Origin: Streptomyces sp. NBC_00377
Lineage (GTDB): Bacteria > Actinomycetota > Actinomycetes > Streptomycetales > Streptomycetaceae
Direction of reading: 5' to 3'
Assembly: GCF_036075115.1 (NCBI RefSeq)
Contig: NZ_CP107958.1
Span: forward strand, 2,356,001 to 2,420,000
DNA length: 64,000 bases
In this document: positions 1-8,790 of the stretch, piece by piece
How the letters are laid out: each line of letters begins with the position of its first letter
Position numbering within the stretch: position 1 is the stretch's first letter
The notes under the pieces: generated by a model
The model's input: only the letters and a program-made list of their open reading frames with translations
Database searches by the model: none
What the model was told of the DNA's origin: nothing
Program-made: the position numbers and the translations under genes

Positions 1-228
1 GTCCGCGAGTGGACATGCCGGCACTGCGGCACTGTGCATGACCGCGACGTGAACGCGGCACGCAACATCCTGGCCGCCGGGCTGGCGGCGTCTGCCTGTG
101 GAGACGGTGTAAGACCTCAACGGGAGTCCTCCCGGACGGGGCGGTCGTCGGTGAAGCAGGAACCCCAGCGGGCGACCGCTGGAATCCCCCGCCTTCAGGC
201 GGGGGAGGAAGTCAACCCGCCAGGCTGA
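1..228 (+). CDS. tnpB: TnpB (IS200/IS605-type RNA-guided nuclease), C-terminal fragment
   Basis: The reading frame is open from base 1, so the gene begins outside the window. About the last 75 codons are seen. They hold one CxxC half of the zinc finger (CRHCG) followed by [11 protein letters not shown], which carries the third RuvC catalytic aspartate and the terminal helix typical of TnpB/OrfB proteins. The remaining 45 residues are low-complexity and run through the element's right-end hairpin to a TGA at 226-228. That long tail is normal for actinobacterial copies. TnpB is an RNA-guided DNA endonuclease that helps keep the element in place. Whether the full element has tnpA cannot be seen. 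Confidence 0.85.
   Translation, partial: VREWTCRHCGTVHDRDVNAARNILAAGLAASACGDGVRPQRESSRTGRSSVKQEPQRATAGIPRLQAGEEVNPPG
180..215 (+). mobile_element. Right end of the IS200/IS605-type element, likely 3' part of its omega RNA
   Basis: A GC hairpin (CCCCCGCC, loop TTCA, GGCGGGGG) lies at 186-205, followed by AGGAAGTCAA. This matches the usual form of actinobacterial IS200/IS605 right ends, a subterminal hairpin then a short single-stranded end. In TnpB systems this end is transcribed as the scaffold of the guide RNA, and the bases just past the element act as the guide. That would put the guide from about 216, inside the reductase gene. The exact cleavage point (after 215) is inferred from family pattern. 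Confidence 0.6.
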
Positions 229-1549
229 AGCGCTCGAAGTGGATCTGCGGCTTGGGCACGTCCAGCTCGCGCAGGGTGCCGAGGACCGCGTTCATCATCG
301 GCGGCGGCCCGCACAGGAAGACGTCCCGCTCGGCGATGTCCGGCACGAGCGCGAGGAGTTCGCGCGGCGCGAGCCGGTCGGGCACCGGCGGCCCGGTGAC
401 CAGGTGCAGCTCGGCGCCCTTGGCCACGGCGAGCTCGCGCAGTTCGTCGTAGAGCACGGCGTCCCGCTCGCCGGCCACGCGGTAGATGACCACCGCGTGC
501 CCGTGGATCTCCTCCAGGAGCGCCCGGATCGGGGTGACTCCGACACCGCCCGCGATGAGCAGCGCCTCGGGACGGGTGCGGTGCAGGGCGGTGAAGGCGC
601 CGTAGGGGCCCTCTGCGAAGACCCGCGTGCCGGGCTCGATGTGCCGCAGTCCCGCCGAACCGTCGCCCGCCGCCTTCGCGGTGAGGCGCAGCCGGGTGCC
701 GTCGGGCGCGGCCGACAGGGAGAACGGGTTCGCCTGCCACCAGCGGTCCTTGGTCAGGAACCGCCACAGGAAGAACTGACCGGCCCGGGCGGGCAGCCGG
801 TCCAGGTCACGGCCGGTGATGTAGACGGACACGACGTTGTCCGCCTCGGGGACGACCGCCTCGACGCGGAGCTGGTGGCGCCAGTTCCGCCACAGCGGCA
901 GGACCAGGCGGCCAAGGAACACCGAGCCGAGGGCTGTTCCCCACACCGCGTACCAGTAGGCCGTGGCGGCGGCCGACGCCGTGAACGTCGTGCCGACCGC
1001 GACCTGGTGGGTGAAGGCCAGCACCACGGCGACGTACGTGTACAGGTGGATGAAGTGCCACGTCTCGTAGGCGAGACGACGGCGGGCCCAGCGGGCGGAG
1101 ACGCCGCCGATGACCAGGATCAGCACCACCGCGACGGCGGCACGCAGGACGCCCTCCACGGTCTCGGCGAGGTCGACGAGCTGGCTCACCGGGTTCATGG
1201 ACGAGGAGTCGGCGTAGCCGAAGGTGATGAAGACCACGTGGCCGACCAGCGTCCAGAGCAGGCCGAAGCCGGTCCAGCGGTGCCAGTTGGTCAGCCGGTC
1301 CATGCCGATGCGGCGGTCCAGCCAGGGCAGCCGGGCCACCAGCAGCAGTTGGAACGCCATCAGCAGAGCGCCGTACAGACCGGCGAAGCGGCCGATCACG
1401 ACCAGCGCGTTGGAGGCGAAGCCCGCCTGGACGGCGAAGAGGGTCACGACGGCCGCGTTCACGGCCAGCACGGCGTACAGGCCGGTGCGGGCCACTACTT
1501 TCGGACGTATCGCCGTGGGGGGTACGGGAGGCGATTGGACGGTCGTCAC
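212..1549 (-). CDS. Membrane ferric reductase / ferredoxin-type oxidoreductase (FAD, NAD(P)H)
   Basis: 445 aa. Residues about 20-220 form a ferric-reductase-like transmembrane domain with several hydrophobic helices and candidate haem-ligating histidines at H90, H104, H165 and H181. The C-terminal half is a ferredoxin-NADP reductase module. It has an FAD-binding NPFSLSAA at 274-281, a nucleotide-binding IAGGVGVTP at 332-340 and the NAD-binding CGPPPMM at 413-419. The family moves electrons from NAD(P)H through FAD and haem across the membrane. The natural acceptor here is unknown. The stop codon (212-214) sits inside the end of the neighbouring insertion element, so the last few residues may have been altered by insertion. 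The gene diverges from a two-component system that may control it. Confidence 0.85.
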   Translation of the reverse strand: MTTVQSPPVPPTAIRPKVVARTGLYAVLAVNAAVVTLFAVQAGFASNALVVIGRFAGLYGALLMAFQLLLVARLPWLDRRIGMDRLTNWHRWTGFGLLWTLVGHVVFITFGYADSSSMNPVSQLVDLAETVEGVLRAAVAVVLILVIGGVSARWARRRLAYETWHFIHLYTYVAVVLAFTHQVAVGTTFTASAAATAYWYAVWGTALGSVFLGRLVLPLWRNWRHQLRVEAVVPEADNVVSVYITGRDLDRLPARAGQFFLWRFLTKDRWWQANPFSLSAAPDGTRLRLTAKAAGDGSAGLRHIEPGTRVFAEGPYGAFTALHRTRPEALLIAGGVGVTPIRALLEEIHGHAVVIYRVAGERDAVLYDELRELAVAKGAELHLVTGPPVPDRLAPRELLALVPDIAERDVFLCGPPPMMNAVLGTLRELDVPKPQIHFERFSLAG

Positions 1550-1601
1550 GGACGAATCTCCTAGATCGGGTCCTCAGAACACAGAGCTTCTCCGTGCTTC
1601 G

Positions 1602-1619
1602 CTGTCGTTTTCCTGTCGT
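1602..1619. promoter_or_regulatory. Direct heptamer repeat, candidate response-regulator box
   Basis: Two perfect copies of CTGTCGT (1602-1608 and 1613-1619) start 11 bp apart, one helical turn. They lie in the intergenic space between the divergent reductase and response-regulator genes. OmpR-family regulators typically bind such head-to-tail repeats. Assigning the site to the adjacent regulator is inference. Confidence 0.4.
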
Positions 1620-1700
1620 AGAACTTTCAAGATCTTATCGATTCGCGCCCGCGGGGGACGCGGGTCCTGCGCCGCGCAAGGGGTGGCGCACTATGAGCGG

Positions 1701-2393
1701 GTGGAAAAAGTACGACTCCTCGTCGTGGACGACGACCCGCCGATCGCCGACCTCGTGGCGACGGTCGCCCGCTACGAGGGCTGGGACGCGGTCACCGCGA
1801 ACTCGGGCGCCGAGGCGCTGCGCCGCGCCGCCGAGTTCCGCCCCGACATCGTGGTGCTCGACCTGATGCTGCCCGACATCGACGGCTTCGGCGTGCTCGA
1901 CCGGCTGCGGCACAGCGGCACCATGGTGCCGGTGGTGTTCCTCACCGCACGGGACGGGGTCGCCGACCGGGTCGCGGGACTGACCAGGGGCGGGGACGAC
2001 TACCTGGTGAAGCCGTTCGCCGTGGAGGAGCTGATGGCACGGCTGCGGACCGTGCTGCGGCGCAGCGCCGGTCCCGGCGCCCAGCGCTCCGTGCTGCGGG
2101 TGGCGGACCTCACCATGGACGAGGACACCCGGGAGGTCCGGCGTGGCGGAAGACTGCTGACGCTCACCCCCACCGAGTACGAGGTGCTGCGCTATCTGAT
2201 GCGCAAGTCGCCGACCGTGCTGACCAAGGCGCAGATCCTCGACCACGTGTGGGAGTACGGCTTCGGCGGCCGCTCCAACGTCGTCGAGCTGGTCGTCAGC
2301 CGGCTGCGCCGCAAACTCGACACGACGGGCGACGACCCGCTGATCCAGACGGTGCGCGGGTTCGGGTACGTGATACGCCAGGCGCCCGAGTGA
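1701..2393 (+). CDS. OmpR-family two-component response regulator
   Basis: 230 aa. The N-terminal receiver has the acidic pocket D10-D12 (LLVVDDD), the phosphoacceptor D54 (VVLDLMLPD), T82 and K104 (YLVKPF). The C-terminal winged helix of about residues 130-230 is the OmpR/PhoB DNA-binding type, ending in the usual VRGFGYVI strand. The GTG at 1701 was chosen because it places the receiver strand directly at the N terminus. GTG 1683 is an alternative, and neither has a strong ribosome site. It overlaps the histidine kinase gene by four bases, so the pair is translationally coupled. The divergent reductase is the most obvious target, but the signal is unknown. Confidence 0.9.
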   Translation: MEKVRLLVVDDDPPIADLVATVARYEGWDAVTANSGAEALRRAAEFRPDIVVLDLMLPDIDGFGVLDRLRHSGTMVPVVFLTARDGVADRVAGLTRGGDDYLVKPFAVEELMARLRTVLRRSAGPGAQRSVLRVADLTMDEDTREVRRGGRLLTLTPTEYEVLRYLMRKSPTVLTKAQILDHVWEYGFGGRSNVVELVVSRLRRKLDTTGDDPLIQTVRGFGYVIRQAPE

Positions 2394-3844
2394 GCGGGGG
2401 ACTTCGGCACGCCTACCGCAGACTGCGGCTCGGCACCCGGTTGGCGCTGGCACTCGGCGCGCTGTCGCTGGTGGTGTTCGGGGTCGTCGGCACGGCCCTG
2501 ACGACCTACATGCGGGACTACCTGTCGGCCCAGCTCGACGACCAGCTCGCGATCGCCCAGGGCGCCCAGTCCAAGAGCATCGTGGACTCCGGCTCGCTGA
2601 CAGGGAAGAAGTACTGGGGCTGGTACTACGCCGTGTACGACGTACGCGACGGCGCGCCCGTCCTGCGCAAGCCCGAGGACCCCGGCGACCTGCCCGGGGA
2701 CGTCGACGACCTCACCGCCCTGGCCCGGGCGCAGACCGTCGCCGACACGGAGGTGGTCCGCACCGCGCACCTCGCGGGGACCGGCCTGTACCGGCTGCGC
2801 GCCTGCACCGTGGAGCCCGGGGTGGTGCTGGTCAGCGGGGCGCCCATGGACGATCTCGAGGACACCGTCCGCCACCTGATCACGATCCAGGCCGTCACCT
2901 TCGGCCTGGCGCTGCTGGCCCTCGTGGTGTTCGGCCGGGCCTTGCTGCGACGCGGCCTGAAACCGCTGAGCGACATGGCGCACACCGCGCACGGCATCAC
3001 CTCGCACGACCTCACCGAGTCGGCGTCCCGCCTCCCGCTGCGTGCGGACGCGCCGGGCGGCGGTCCCGAGGTGGAGGAGCTGCGGACCGCCTTCAACACG
3101 ATGTTGCAGCACATCGACGACTCCCTCGAGGTCCGCGCGCAGGCGGAACAGCGCCTGCGGCGCTTCGTCGCCGACGCCTCGCACGAGCTGCGCACGCCGC
3201 TGATGTCGGTGCGCGGGTACGCGGACCTCTTCCAGTACGCGGCCGCCAACGCGCCCGGGGAACGGGAGGGGCACCTGGCCCGGCTGCGCGCCGAGGCAGC
3301 CCGGATGGGCTTCCTCCTCGACGACCTGCTGCTGCTCGCCAGGCTGGACGCGGCCGAGGTGGAGACACCCCTGCGCATGGAGAACGCCGATCTGGTGGAG
3401 CTGGTCGAGCACGCGGCCGACGCGTTCCGCGCGAGCCATCCCGGCCATCCGCTGACGCTGTCGCCGGGACCGGCCTCCGCGGAGTTGCGGATGGACCCGC
3501 ACCGCATCCGCCAGGTCCTGGACAACCTCCTCACCAACGCGGCCGTGCACACCCGGCCCGGCACCGCCGTCTGCGTCGAGGTCGCCGTCTCGCCGGACAC
3601 GGCGCGGGTGCACGTCACCGACACGGGTCCCGGTATCCCGCCCGGCGACCGCGACCGCGTCTTCGACCGCTTCTACCGCGTCGACAAGGCCCGCAGCCGT
3701 GACCGCGGCGGCAGCGGCCTCGGCCTGTCGGTCGCGCGGTCCCTGGTGCGGGCGCACGGGGGCACCCTGGAACTGGGCGACGCGGCGGGGGCCACGGTGT
3801 TCACGATGACGCTGCCCCTGGGTCGGGTCCCGGCGGGGCAGTAG
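2390..3844 (+). CDS. Sensor histidine kinase
   Basis: 484 aa from a GTG that overlaps the regulator's stop codon. Transmembrane segments at about 18-40 and 163-186 flank an extracytoplasmic sensor domain of about 120 residues, followed by a HAMP linker. The H-box ASHELRTP places the phosphorylated histidine at H265. The N-box (NLLTNAAVH, 379-387), G1 box (DTGPGIP, 411-417) and G2 box (GGSGLGLS, 440-447) are intact, so the ATPase domain should be active. It is a classic EnvZ-type membrane kinase partnered with the upstream regulator. The sensor domain shows no motif that reveals its ligand. Confidence 0.9.
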   Translation: MSGGLRHAYRRLRLGTRLALALGALSLVVFGVVGTALTTYMRDYLSAQLDDQLAIAQGAQSKSIVDSGSLTGKKYWGWYYAVYDVRDGAPVLRKPEDPGDLPGDVDDLTALARAQTVADTEVVRTAHLAGTGLYRLRACTVEPGVVLVSGAPMDDLEDTVRHLITIQAVTFGLALLALVVFGRALLRRGLKPLSDMAHTAHGITSHDLTESASRLPLRADAPGGGPEVEELRTAFNTMLQHIDDSLEVRAQAEQRLRRFVADASHELRTPLMSVRGYADLFQYAAANAPGEREGHLARLRAEAARMGFLLDDLLLLARLDAAEVETPLRMENADLVELVEHAADAFRASHPGHPLTLSPGPASAELRMDPHRIRQVLDNLLTNAAVHTRPGTAVCVEVAVSPDTARVHVTDTGPGIPPGDRDRVFDRFYRVDKARSRDRGGSGLGLSVARSLVRAHGGTLELGDAAGATVFTMTLPLGRVPAGQ

Positions 3845-4204
3845 CGGTGGCCCCGCGGGCCGCCGGGAGCGGCCGGCGGTACTGCGGGCCGGTGAACCCC
3901 GGCAGACGCCCGGGATGAACCCCGGGGGGTACGGGCAGAAATCCCACAGCCCCACCGCACCTCCTCCCGCCCCACCGCACCGCGCCCTGCTCCGCCGCAC
4001 TTCGCCCCGCCGCACACCCTGCCCCGCCGCACCCTGCCTGACCGCACCTTGCCCCACGCACCGCGGTCGCCCTTCGGCCCGCACTCCGTCGGCTCACGGA
4101 CACCGCACCGTCACACCGGAGGGGAACGACCTCCCCGTCCCCTCCCCAGGCCCGATCCGTCGCGCCGCCCCGCGCGGTCACGACGCGGAAGGACGACGTG
4201 CGCC
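3845..4204. repeat. Intergenic stretch with degenerate CCGCAC repeats
   Basis: No gene is supported in these 360 bases. From about 3953 to 4066 the hexamer CCGCAC recurs at least six times at spacings of roughly 15-20 bp, separated by C/T-rich filler such as CCCTGCCCCG. The pattern is too irregular for CRISPR and has no start codon with a ribosome site. The downstream gene's ribosome site (GGAAGGA near 4187-4193) lies at the right end. Confidence 0.5.
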
Positions 4205-5212
4205 GTGACCCTGCTGCCCCTGGACGACCCCGCGTCCCCGCCCCAGCCACCGACCGCGGACGATCGCCGCCGCCCTCTTGCCGTCACGGCCACCCGCCGG
4301 GCGCTCGCCCTGTCCCCGGTCCTGCTGCTCGCGGTGTGGGCGGCGGTCGACTGGGACGCCGTGCGCGACGGAACCGCACTGCTGGCCGGCGCCGACCTCT
4401 GGTGGCTGCTGGCCGGACTCCTCTTCACCTACCTGGGTTCGGTCGCCGCGGCCTGCGTCCGCCAGGGCGCGATCGCGGACCGGCTGCCCCCGGGCCCCCT
4501 GCTGGCCTCGCAGATCGCCGCGGGGGCCGCCAACCACATCCTGCCGGCGAGCATAGGCGCGCACGCGGTCACGGTCCGCTTCCTGCAACGCCAGGGCATC
4601 CCGCTGCCCCGCGCCACCGCTTCGGTCGCGCTGTACTCCCTGGTCAGAGCCGTGGCGAAGACGCCGGTCGTGCTGATCTTCCTGCTCGCCGCACCCAGCG
4701 CCGTGCCTCCGGCCAGACTGCTGCCCGAAGGACGGACGCTGCTGCTGGCCGCCGGCGGTCTGCTGCTGGCCCCCGCGGCGGGAGCGGCGGTGTTCGTCCT
4801 GGTACGGCCGCTGCGCCAGCCCACCGTGGACTTCCTGCGGACGGCCCTCACGGACGCCCGGCACCTGCACACCCGCCCCGGCCGCTTCCTCCCGCTGTGG
4901 GGCGGAGCGGCCGCGGCGCCGCTGATCCAGGCGAGCGTGGTGGCCTCGGTGGGCACGGCGCTGGGCGTGCCGCTCTCCTGGCCGCAGCTGCTCTTCGCGT
5001 TCCTCGCGGCGAGCACCGCCGCCGGCGCCGTGCCCGCGCCGGGCGGCATCGGCCCGGTCGACGCGGCCCTGGTCCTCACCCTGGCCGGTTACGGCACCCC
5101 GCTGCCCCTCGCCACGGCGACGGTCATCGGCTACCGGGTCCTGACGGTGTGGGTGCCCATGGTGCCCGGGATGCTGGTGCTGTCGGCCCTGGTGCAGCGC
5201 GAGCAGCTGTGA
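4205..5212 (+). CDS. YbhN / UPF0104-type integral membrane protein (flippase-like)
   Basis: 335 aa with about eight hydrophobic segments. It carries the family signatures ANHILPASIGAH in the first third and PAPGGIGPVDAAL near the C terminus, typical of the transmembrane domain shared with lysylphosphatidylglycerol synthase. Relatives move or modify lipids. No synthase domain is present, so this is the stand-alone membrane type and the substrate cannot be read from sequence. The GTG start has GGAAGGA about 11 bases upstream. It faces the murC-msrB operon tail to tail. Confidence 0.75.
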   Translation: MTLLPLDDPASPPQPPTADDRRRPLAVTATRRALALSPVLLLAVWAAVDWDAVRDGTALLAGADLWWLLAGLLFTYLGSVAAACVRQGAIADRLPPGPLLASQIAAGAANHILPASIGAHAVTVRFLQRQGIPLPRATASVALYSLVRAVAKTPVVLIFLLAAPSAVPPARLLPEGRTLLLAAGGLLLAPAAGAAVFVLVRPLRQPTVDFLRTALTDARHLHTRPGRFLPLWGGAAAAPLIQASVVASVGTALGVPLSWPQLLFAFLAASTAAGAVPAPGGIGPVDAALVLTLAGYGTPLPLATATVIGYRVLTVWVPMVPGMLVLSALVQREQL

Positions 5213-5241
5213 GCCGCCGGCGCCGGCACCGGTCCCCGCGA

Positions 5242-5652
5242 TCAGCCCTCGCCGTCGGCCGCCAGCCGCAGCGAGATGCTGTTGATGCAGTACCGCTGGT
5301 CGGTCGGGGTGGCGTACCCCTCGCCCGCGAACACGTGCCCGAGGTGCGAGCCGCACCGGGCGCACCGCACCTCGGTGCGCAGCATCCCGTGGGAGCGGTC
5401 CTCGATCAGCTCCACCGCGTCGGTGTCCTTCGGGTCGAAGAAGGACGGCCAGCCGCAGTGGGAGTCGAACTTGGTCTCGGAGGTGAACAGTTCGGCGCCG
5501 CAGGCCCGGCAGGAGTAGACCCCCCGGGCCTTGGTGTCGGTGTACTCACCGACGAACGCGGGCTCGGTGCCGGCCTGCCGCAGGACGGCGTACTCGGCCG
5601 GGGTCAGCTCCGCCCGCCACTGCTCGTCCGGCTTTTCGACGTCGTACGACAT
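5242..5652 (-). CDS. msrB: Peptide-methionine (R)-S-oxide reductase
   Basis: 136 aa, full length for MsrB. Two CxxC pairs (C48/C51 in CRACG and C97/C100 in CARCG) form the structural zinc site. The catalytic cysteine is C122 in RYCINS, and C66 in HCGWPSF sits where the resolving cysteine is found in many homologues. It reduces methionine-R-sulfoxide in oxidised proteins, using thioredoxin. Its start is 13 bases past the murC stop, so the two are probably cotranscribed. Confidence 0.95.
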   Translation of the reverse strand: MSYDVEKPDEQWRAELTPAEYAVLRQAGTEPAFVGEYTDTKARGVYSCRACGAELFTSETKFDSHCGWPSFFDPKDTDAVELIEDRSHGMLRTEVRCARCGSHLGHVFAGEGYATPTDQRYCINSISLRLAADGEG

Positions 5653-5665
5653 GAGCCTCAGCCCC

Positions 5666-7051
5666 TTACTGGGAAAGTCGGTCCAGGATGCGCGGGCCCA
5701 GGTCCGTCACGTCGCCCGCGCCCATGGTGAGAACGAGATCACCGGCCTTCGCCATTCCCGCCACCACCCCCGGCGCCGTCTCCTTGTCGTGCACCGCGGT
5801 CACGTCCGCGCCCGCCGTCCGGGCCGCGTCGATGATCAGCTCGCTGGTCACGCCCGGCAGCGGGTCCTCGCGGGCGGGGTAGATGTCGAGGACGACGGAG
5901 GCGTCCGCCAGGGCCAGCGCCTGCCCCATCTCCCTGCCCAGTTCCTGCGTCCTGGAGAACAGGTGCGGCTGGAAGAGGACGAGGATGCGGGCGTCGCCGA
6001 CCGCCGCGCGCATCGCCTCCAGGTCGGCCGTCATCTCCGTCGGGTGGTGGGCGTAGGAGTCGACCACCTGGACGCCCGCCGCCTCGCCCTTGAGCTGGAG
6101 CCGGCGCTTGACGCCGGTGTAGGCGGCCAGGGCGGGGGCCAGTTCCGCGGCCGGGACGCCCAGGGCGACGCCGGCGGCCAGCGCGGCGACGGCGTTGTGC
6201 GCGTAGTGGCGGCCGGGCACGGAGACCGTGAAGGTGAGCCGCTGATCGTCGAGCAGCACGGTCACCTCGCTCCTCAGCCCCTGGGGGACGACGGACAGCA
6301 CCCGCACGTCGGCGTCCTCGGCCTCCCCGTACGTCACCACCCGCACGCCCTCGACCCGCCGGGTCAGTTCCCGTGCGCCCTCCTGGTCGGCGGTGATCAC
6401 CAGGGTGCCGCCGGGCACGATCTTCTGGGCGAAGGTCTCGAAGGAGGCGTAGATCTCGTCCATCGAGGCGTAGTTGGCGTGGTGGTCCAGCTCCACGTTG
6501 AGGACGATGGCGACCTCGGGCGCGTACTTGTGGAAGCTGCGGTCCGATTCGTCCGCCTCGGCGACGAAGATCTCGCCCTCGCCGTGCAGTGCGTTGGAAC
6601 CGGGCGCGTCCAGGTCGCCGCCGATCGCGTACGAGGGGTTGAGGCCCAGCTCGGACAGCGATACCGCCAGCATGGACGTGGTGGTCGTCTTGCCGTGCGT
6701 GCCGGCGACGGCGATCGGGCGCAGGCCGTCCATCAGCCGGGCGAGCGCGTCCGAACGGTGGACCACCGGAATGCCCAGCTCGGCCGCGCGGGCCAGCTCC
6801 GGGTTGTCCGCGCGGATCGCCGAGGACACCACGACGCAGCTGGCGTCGTCGGCCAGGTGCCCGGCGGCATGGCCGATGTGCACCGTCGCCCCGAGCGCCC
6901 GCAGCGCGGCCGCGGTCTCGGACTCCTTGGCGTCGCTGCCGGCCACCTTCGCCCCGCGCTGAGCCAGGATCTTCGCGATCCCCGACATCCCCGCCCCACC
7001 GATGCCGATGAAGTGCGGTCGGTCCATGGCGGTAGGAAGGCCGGGTGCCAT
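5666..7051 (-). CDS. murC: UDP-N-acetylmuramate--L-alanine ligase
   Basis: 461 aa. The N-terminal Rossmann domain begins with HFIGIGGAGMSG, and the ATP-binding GTHGKTTT lies at 117-124. Further Mur-ligase motifs include EADESD and a C-terminal domain with SYAHHPTE. It adds L-alanine to UDP-MurNAc in the cytoplasmic stage of peptidoglycan synthesis. Here it lies outside the division/cell-wall cluster, as in other Streptomyces. The ATG start has GGGAGA a few bases upstream; a second ATG at codon 9 is possible. It heads a short operon with msrB. Confidence 0.95.
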   Translation of the reverse strand: MAPGLPTAMDRPHFIGIGGAGMSGIAKILAQRGAKVAGSDAKESETAAALRALGATVHIGHAAGHLADDASCVVVSSAIRADNPELARAAELGIPVVHRSDALARLMDGLRPIAVAGTHGKTTTTSMLAVSLSELGLNPSYAIGGDLDAPGSNALHGEGEIFVAEADESDRSFHKYAPEVAIVLNVELDHHANYASMDEIYASFETFAQKIVPGGTLVITADQEGARELTRRVEGVRVVTYGEAEDADVRVLSVVPQGLRSEVTVLLDDQRLTFTVSVPGRHYAHNAVAALAAGVALGVPAAELAPALAAYTGVKRRLQLKGEAAGVQVVDSYAHHPTEMTADLEAMRAAVGDARILVLFQPHLFSRTQELGREMGQALALADASVVLDIYPAREDPLPGVTSELIIDAARTAGADVTAVHDKETAPGVVAGMAKAGDLVLTMGAGDVTDLGPRILDRLSQ

Positions 7052-7259
7052 GTGTGTTCTCCCAGGGTGCGCTACGACGGTCGGTGCGCCCCCACCCTAT
7101 TGCGCGAGGGGCACCGCACCCACCCAGGGGCGCGGGACCGTACCGATGTGCGGCGGCGCGGGCCGGAGCGGCGTTGCCGCACCCGTCGGACGCCCCTGCG
7201 CCGCACCCGCGCTCGCACGTTCCCGTCGCGAGGGCGGGCGCGGCATGGAGGCGACCCGC

Positions 7260-7733
7260 TCAGGCCTTGCTGTGCGAGAAGAGTTTCAGCACCGGCACCC
7301 CCACCTTGTGCCGGGCCCGGGAGGCCCAGTCGCGGTGGAAGAACTCCTCGACGTAGTGGGGGTCGGTCAGCACGATCACCTCGTCCGCCCCCGCCTCCGC
7401 GACCAGGGACTTCAGCGCGTCCAGCGGATGGTCCCCGACGAGGCGTCCCACCGCCTCGCTGCCCGCCGCGTGCAACGCCTGCAAGGACACCTCCAGGGCC
7501 CGGACACCGAACCCCTTCGCCTCGTCCCCCTCGGGCGTCTCGCCCTCCCGCGCCGCCTCGTCCAGTTCCCCCAGAGCCACGTCGTCGATGGCCCGCAGCA
7601 AGCGGTCCGCCTGGTCGCCGCGCGGCTGGAGCAGCACATGGAAGGAGACCGGCTCGTCCCCGTGCAAGGTGCTGACGAACTCCACGTCGGCGGACGTCAG
7701 GGCCTTCTCGATCATCAAAACGCTTGTGAACAC
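7260..7733 (-). CDS. Conserved small protein of unknown function
   Basis: 157 aa from a GTG with GAAGGAG about 12 bases upstream. The sequence alternates predicted strands and helices (FHVLLQPRGD, DEVIVLTDPHYVEEFF), suggesting a small alpha/beta fold somewhat like universal-stress proteins. I recall close relatives being labelled indole-3-glycerol phosphate synthase. At this length it cannot be a TIM-barrel TrpC and no TrpC motif is visible, so I do not transfer that name. It is transcribed alone, with a perfect operator-like palindrome about 80 bp upstream. Confidence 0.6.
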   Translation of the reverse strand: MFTSVLMIEKALTSADVEFVSTLHGDEPVSFHVLLQPRGDQADRLLRAIDDVALGELDEAAREGETPEGDEAKGFGVRALEVSLQALHAAGSEAVGRLVGDHPLDALKSLVAEAGADEVIVLTDPHYVEEFFHRDWASRARHKVGVPVLKLFSHSKA

Positions 7734-7814
7734 CAGCGCCCCATTCTCCTTCGAGGACCCCCGTGGCCCTCTCTCCTCCGTGGGCCCGTTCGCGGCCCTG
7801 CGGAAACCATCCTG

Positions 7815-7832
7815 CCCCGTGATCTCACGGGG
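7815..7832. promoter_or_regulatory. 18-bp palindrome, operator-like
   Basis: CCCCGTGA-TC-TCACGGGG has perfect 8-bp arms. It lies about 80 bp upstream of the start at 7733 and 90 bp beyond the end of the next minus-strand gene. The symmetry and spacing suit a dimeric repressor or activator. It is not followed by a T run, so it is less likely to be a terminator. Confidence 0.35.
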
Positions 7833-7925
7833 ACTGCGAAAGTCAGTGTGCCCGTCGGGCGTCGAACGGAACGGTCATTCCACCTTTTTCGGGACCAACG
7901 GTGACGCTCGAACGCCCATCCGCCA

Positions 7926-8753
7926 TCAAGGGCGCCGGTATCTCGCGAACAGGAAACCCTCCTCCTCCAGGAGGGACGCCAGCGCGAACCGCCGGGGGAC
8001 GGCCACCGAGGGACCGCCCGAGATCCGCTGCGCGTCGCCGGCGGTGAGCATCGGGGAGAGGGTCAGACAGAGTTCGTCCAGCACCCCGGCGGCGACGAAC
8101 TGACCCAGCAGCCGGGGGCCGCCCTCCGTCAGCAGCCGGGTGTGCCCGAGCCCGGCGAGGGCCCGTACGGCCCGGTCCGGCTCGACGCCCGTGCCGTCGC
8201 CCGCGATCACCACGCGGGCGCCCGCCTTCTCGGCGGCGGCGACCCTGCCGGGGTCCGCCGCGGCGCCCGTCAGGATCAGGGTGGGAACCAGCGCAGAGGT
8301 GAAGAGCGGGAGCGAGAAGTCCAGGTCGAGACTGGCGCTGACCACCGCGACGGCCGGCGCCGGACCCTGCCCTGCGGCCTCGCGCCGTCCGGCGAACTCG
8401 GCACGCGCGCGTGCGGGGCGGTACCCCTCCAGGCGTACCGTCTCCGCCCCCGCGACCACCACGTCCGCGAGCCCTCGCAGCGTGCCGAAGATCCGCATGT
8501 CGGTGGCGGTCGAGATGGGCTGGGAGCGCCCGTCGTGCTGGGCGGCGCCGTCGAGGGTGGACACCATGTTGGCCCGCAGCCAGGGCCGTGGCCCGTCGGG
8601 CCCGGGCTCGGGGTACGCGTAGGCGTCGGCGAGCTCGTCGAGGCTCCACTCGCGGGTCCCGGCCGCGCCCGCCCCCTCGCCGGGGGCCCCGGGAGGCCCA
8701 CCGCCGGAGTCGGTCGCCGCTGTCTGGTCGGTCACAGGGAACAGCCGTCGCAT
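7926..8753 (-). CDS. RibD-type pyrimidine reductase / dihydrofolate-reductase-fold protein
   Basis: 275 aa. It has only the reductase half of RibD, without a deaminase domain. Family motifs include NMVSTLDGAA, where substrate binds, the nucleotide-binding VVAGAETVR, and TEGGPRLLGQF near the C terminus. The family reduces the ribose of a pyrimidine intermediate in riboflavin synthesis with NADPH, but stand-alone actinobacterial paralogues such as this are mostly uncharacterised. The ATG at 8753 was chosen because upstream sequence overlaps the divergent zapE promoter. Confidence 0.75.
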   Translation of the reverse strand: MRRLFPVTDQTAATDSGGGPPGAPGEGAGAAGTREWSLDELADAYAYPEPGPDGPRPWLRANMVSTLDGAAQHDGRSQPISTATDMRIFGTLRGLADVVVAGAETVRLEGYRPARARAEFAGRREAAGQGPAPAVAVVSASLDLDFSLPLFTSALVPTLILTGAAADPGRVAAAEKAGARVVIAGDGTGVEPDRAVRALAGLGHTRLLTEGGPRLLGQFVAAGVLDELCLTLSPMLTAGDAQRISGGPSVAVPRRFALASLLEEEGFLFARYRRP

Positions 8754-8776
8754 GCCAGGCAGTCTGGCACGCCCCG

Positions 8777-8782
8777 TAGCAT
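8777..8782 (+). promoter_or_regulatory. -10 hexamer TAGCAT before zapE-like gene
   Basis: TAGCAT ends 8 bases before the GTG at 8791, and no GGAGG lies between them. This geometry suggests transcription starting at or next to the start codon. Confidence 0.35.
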
Positions 8783-8790
8783 GGGGAACC

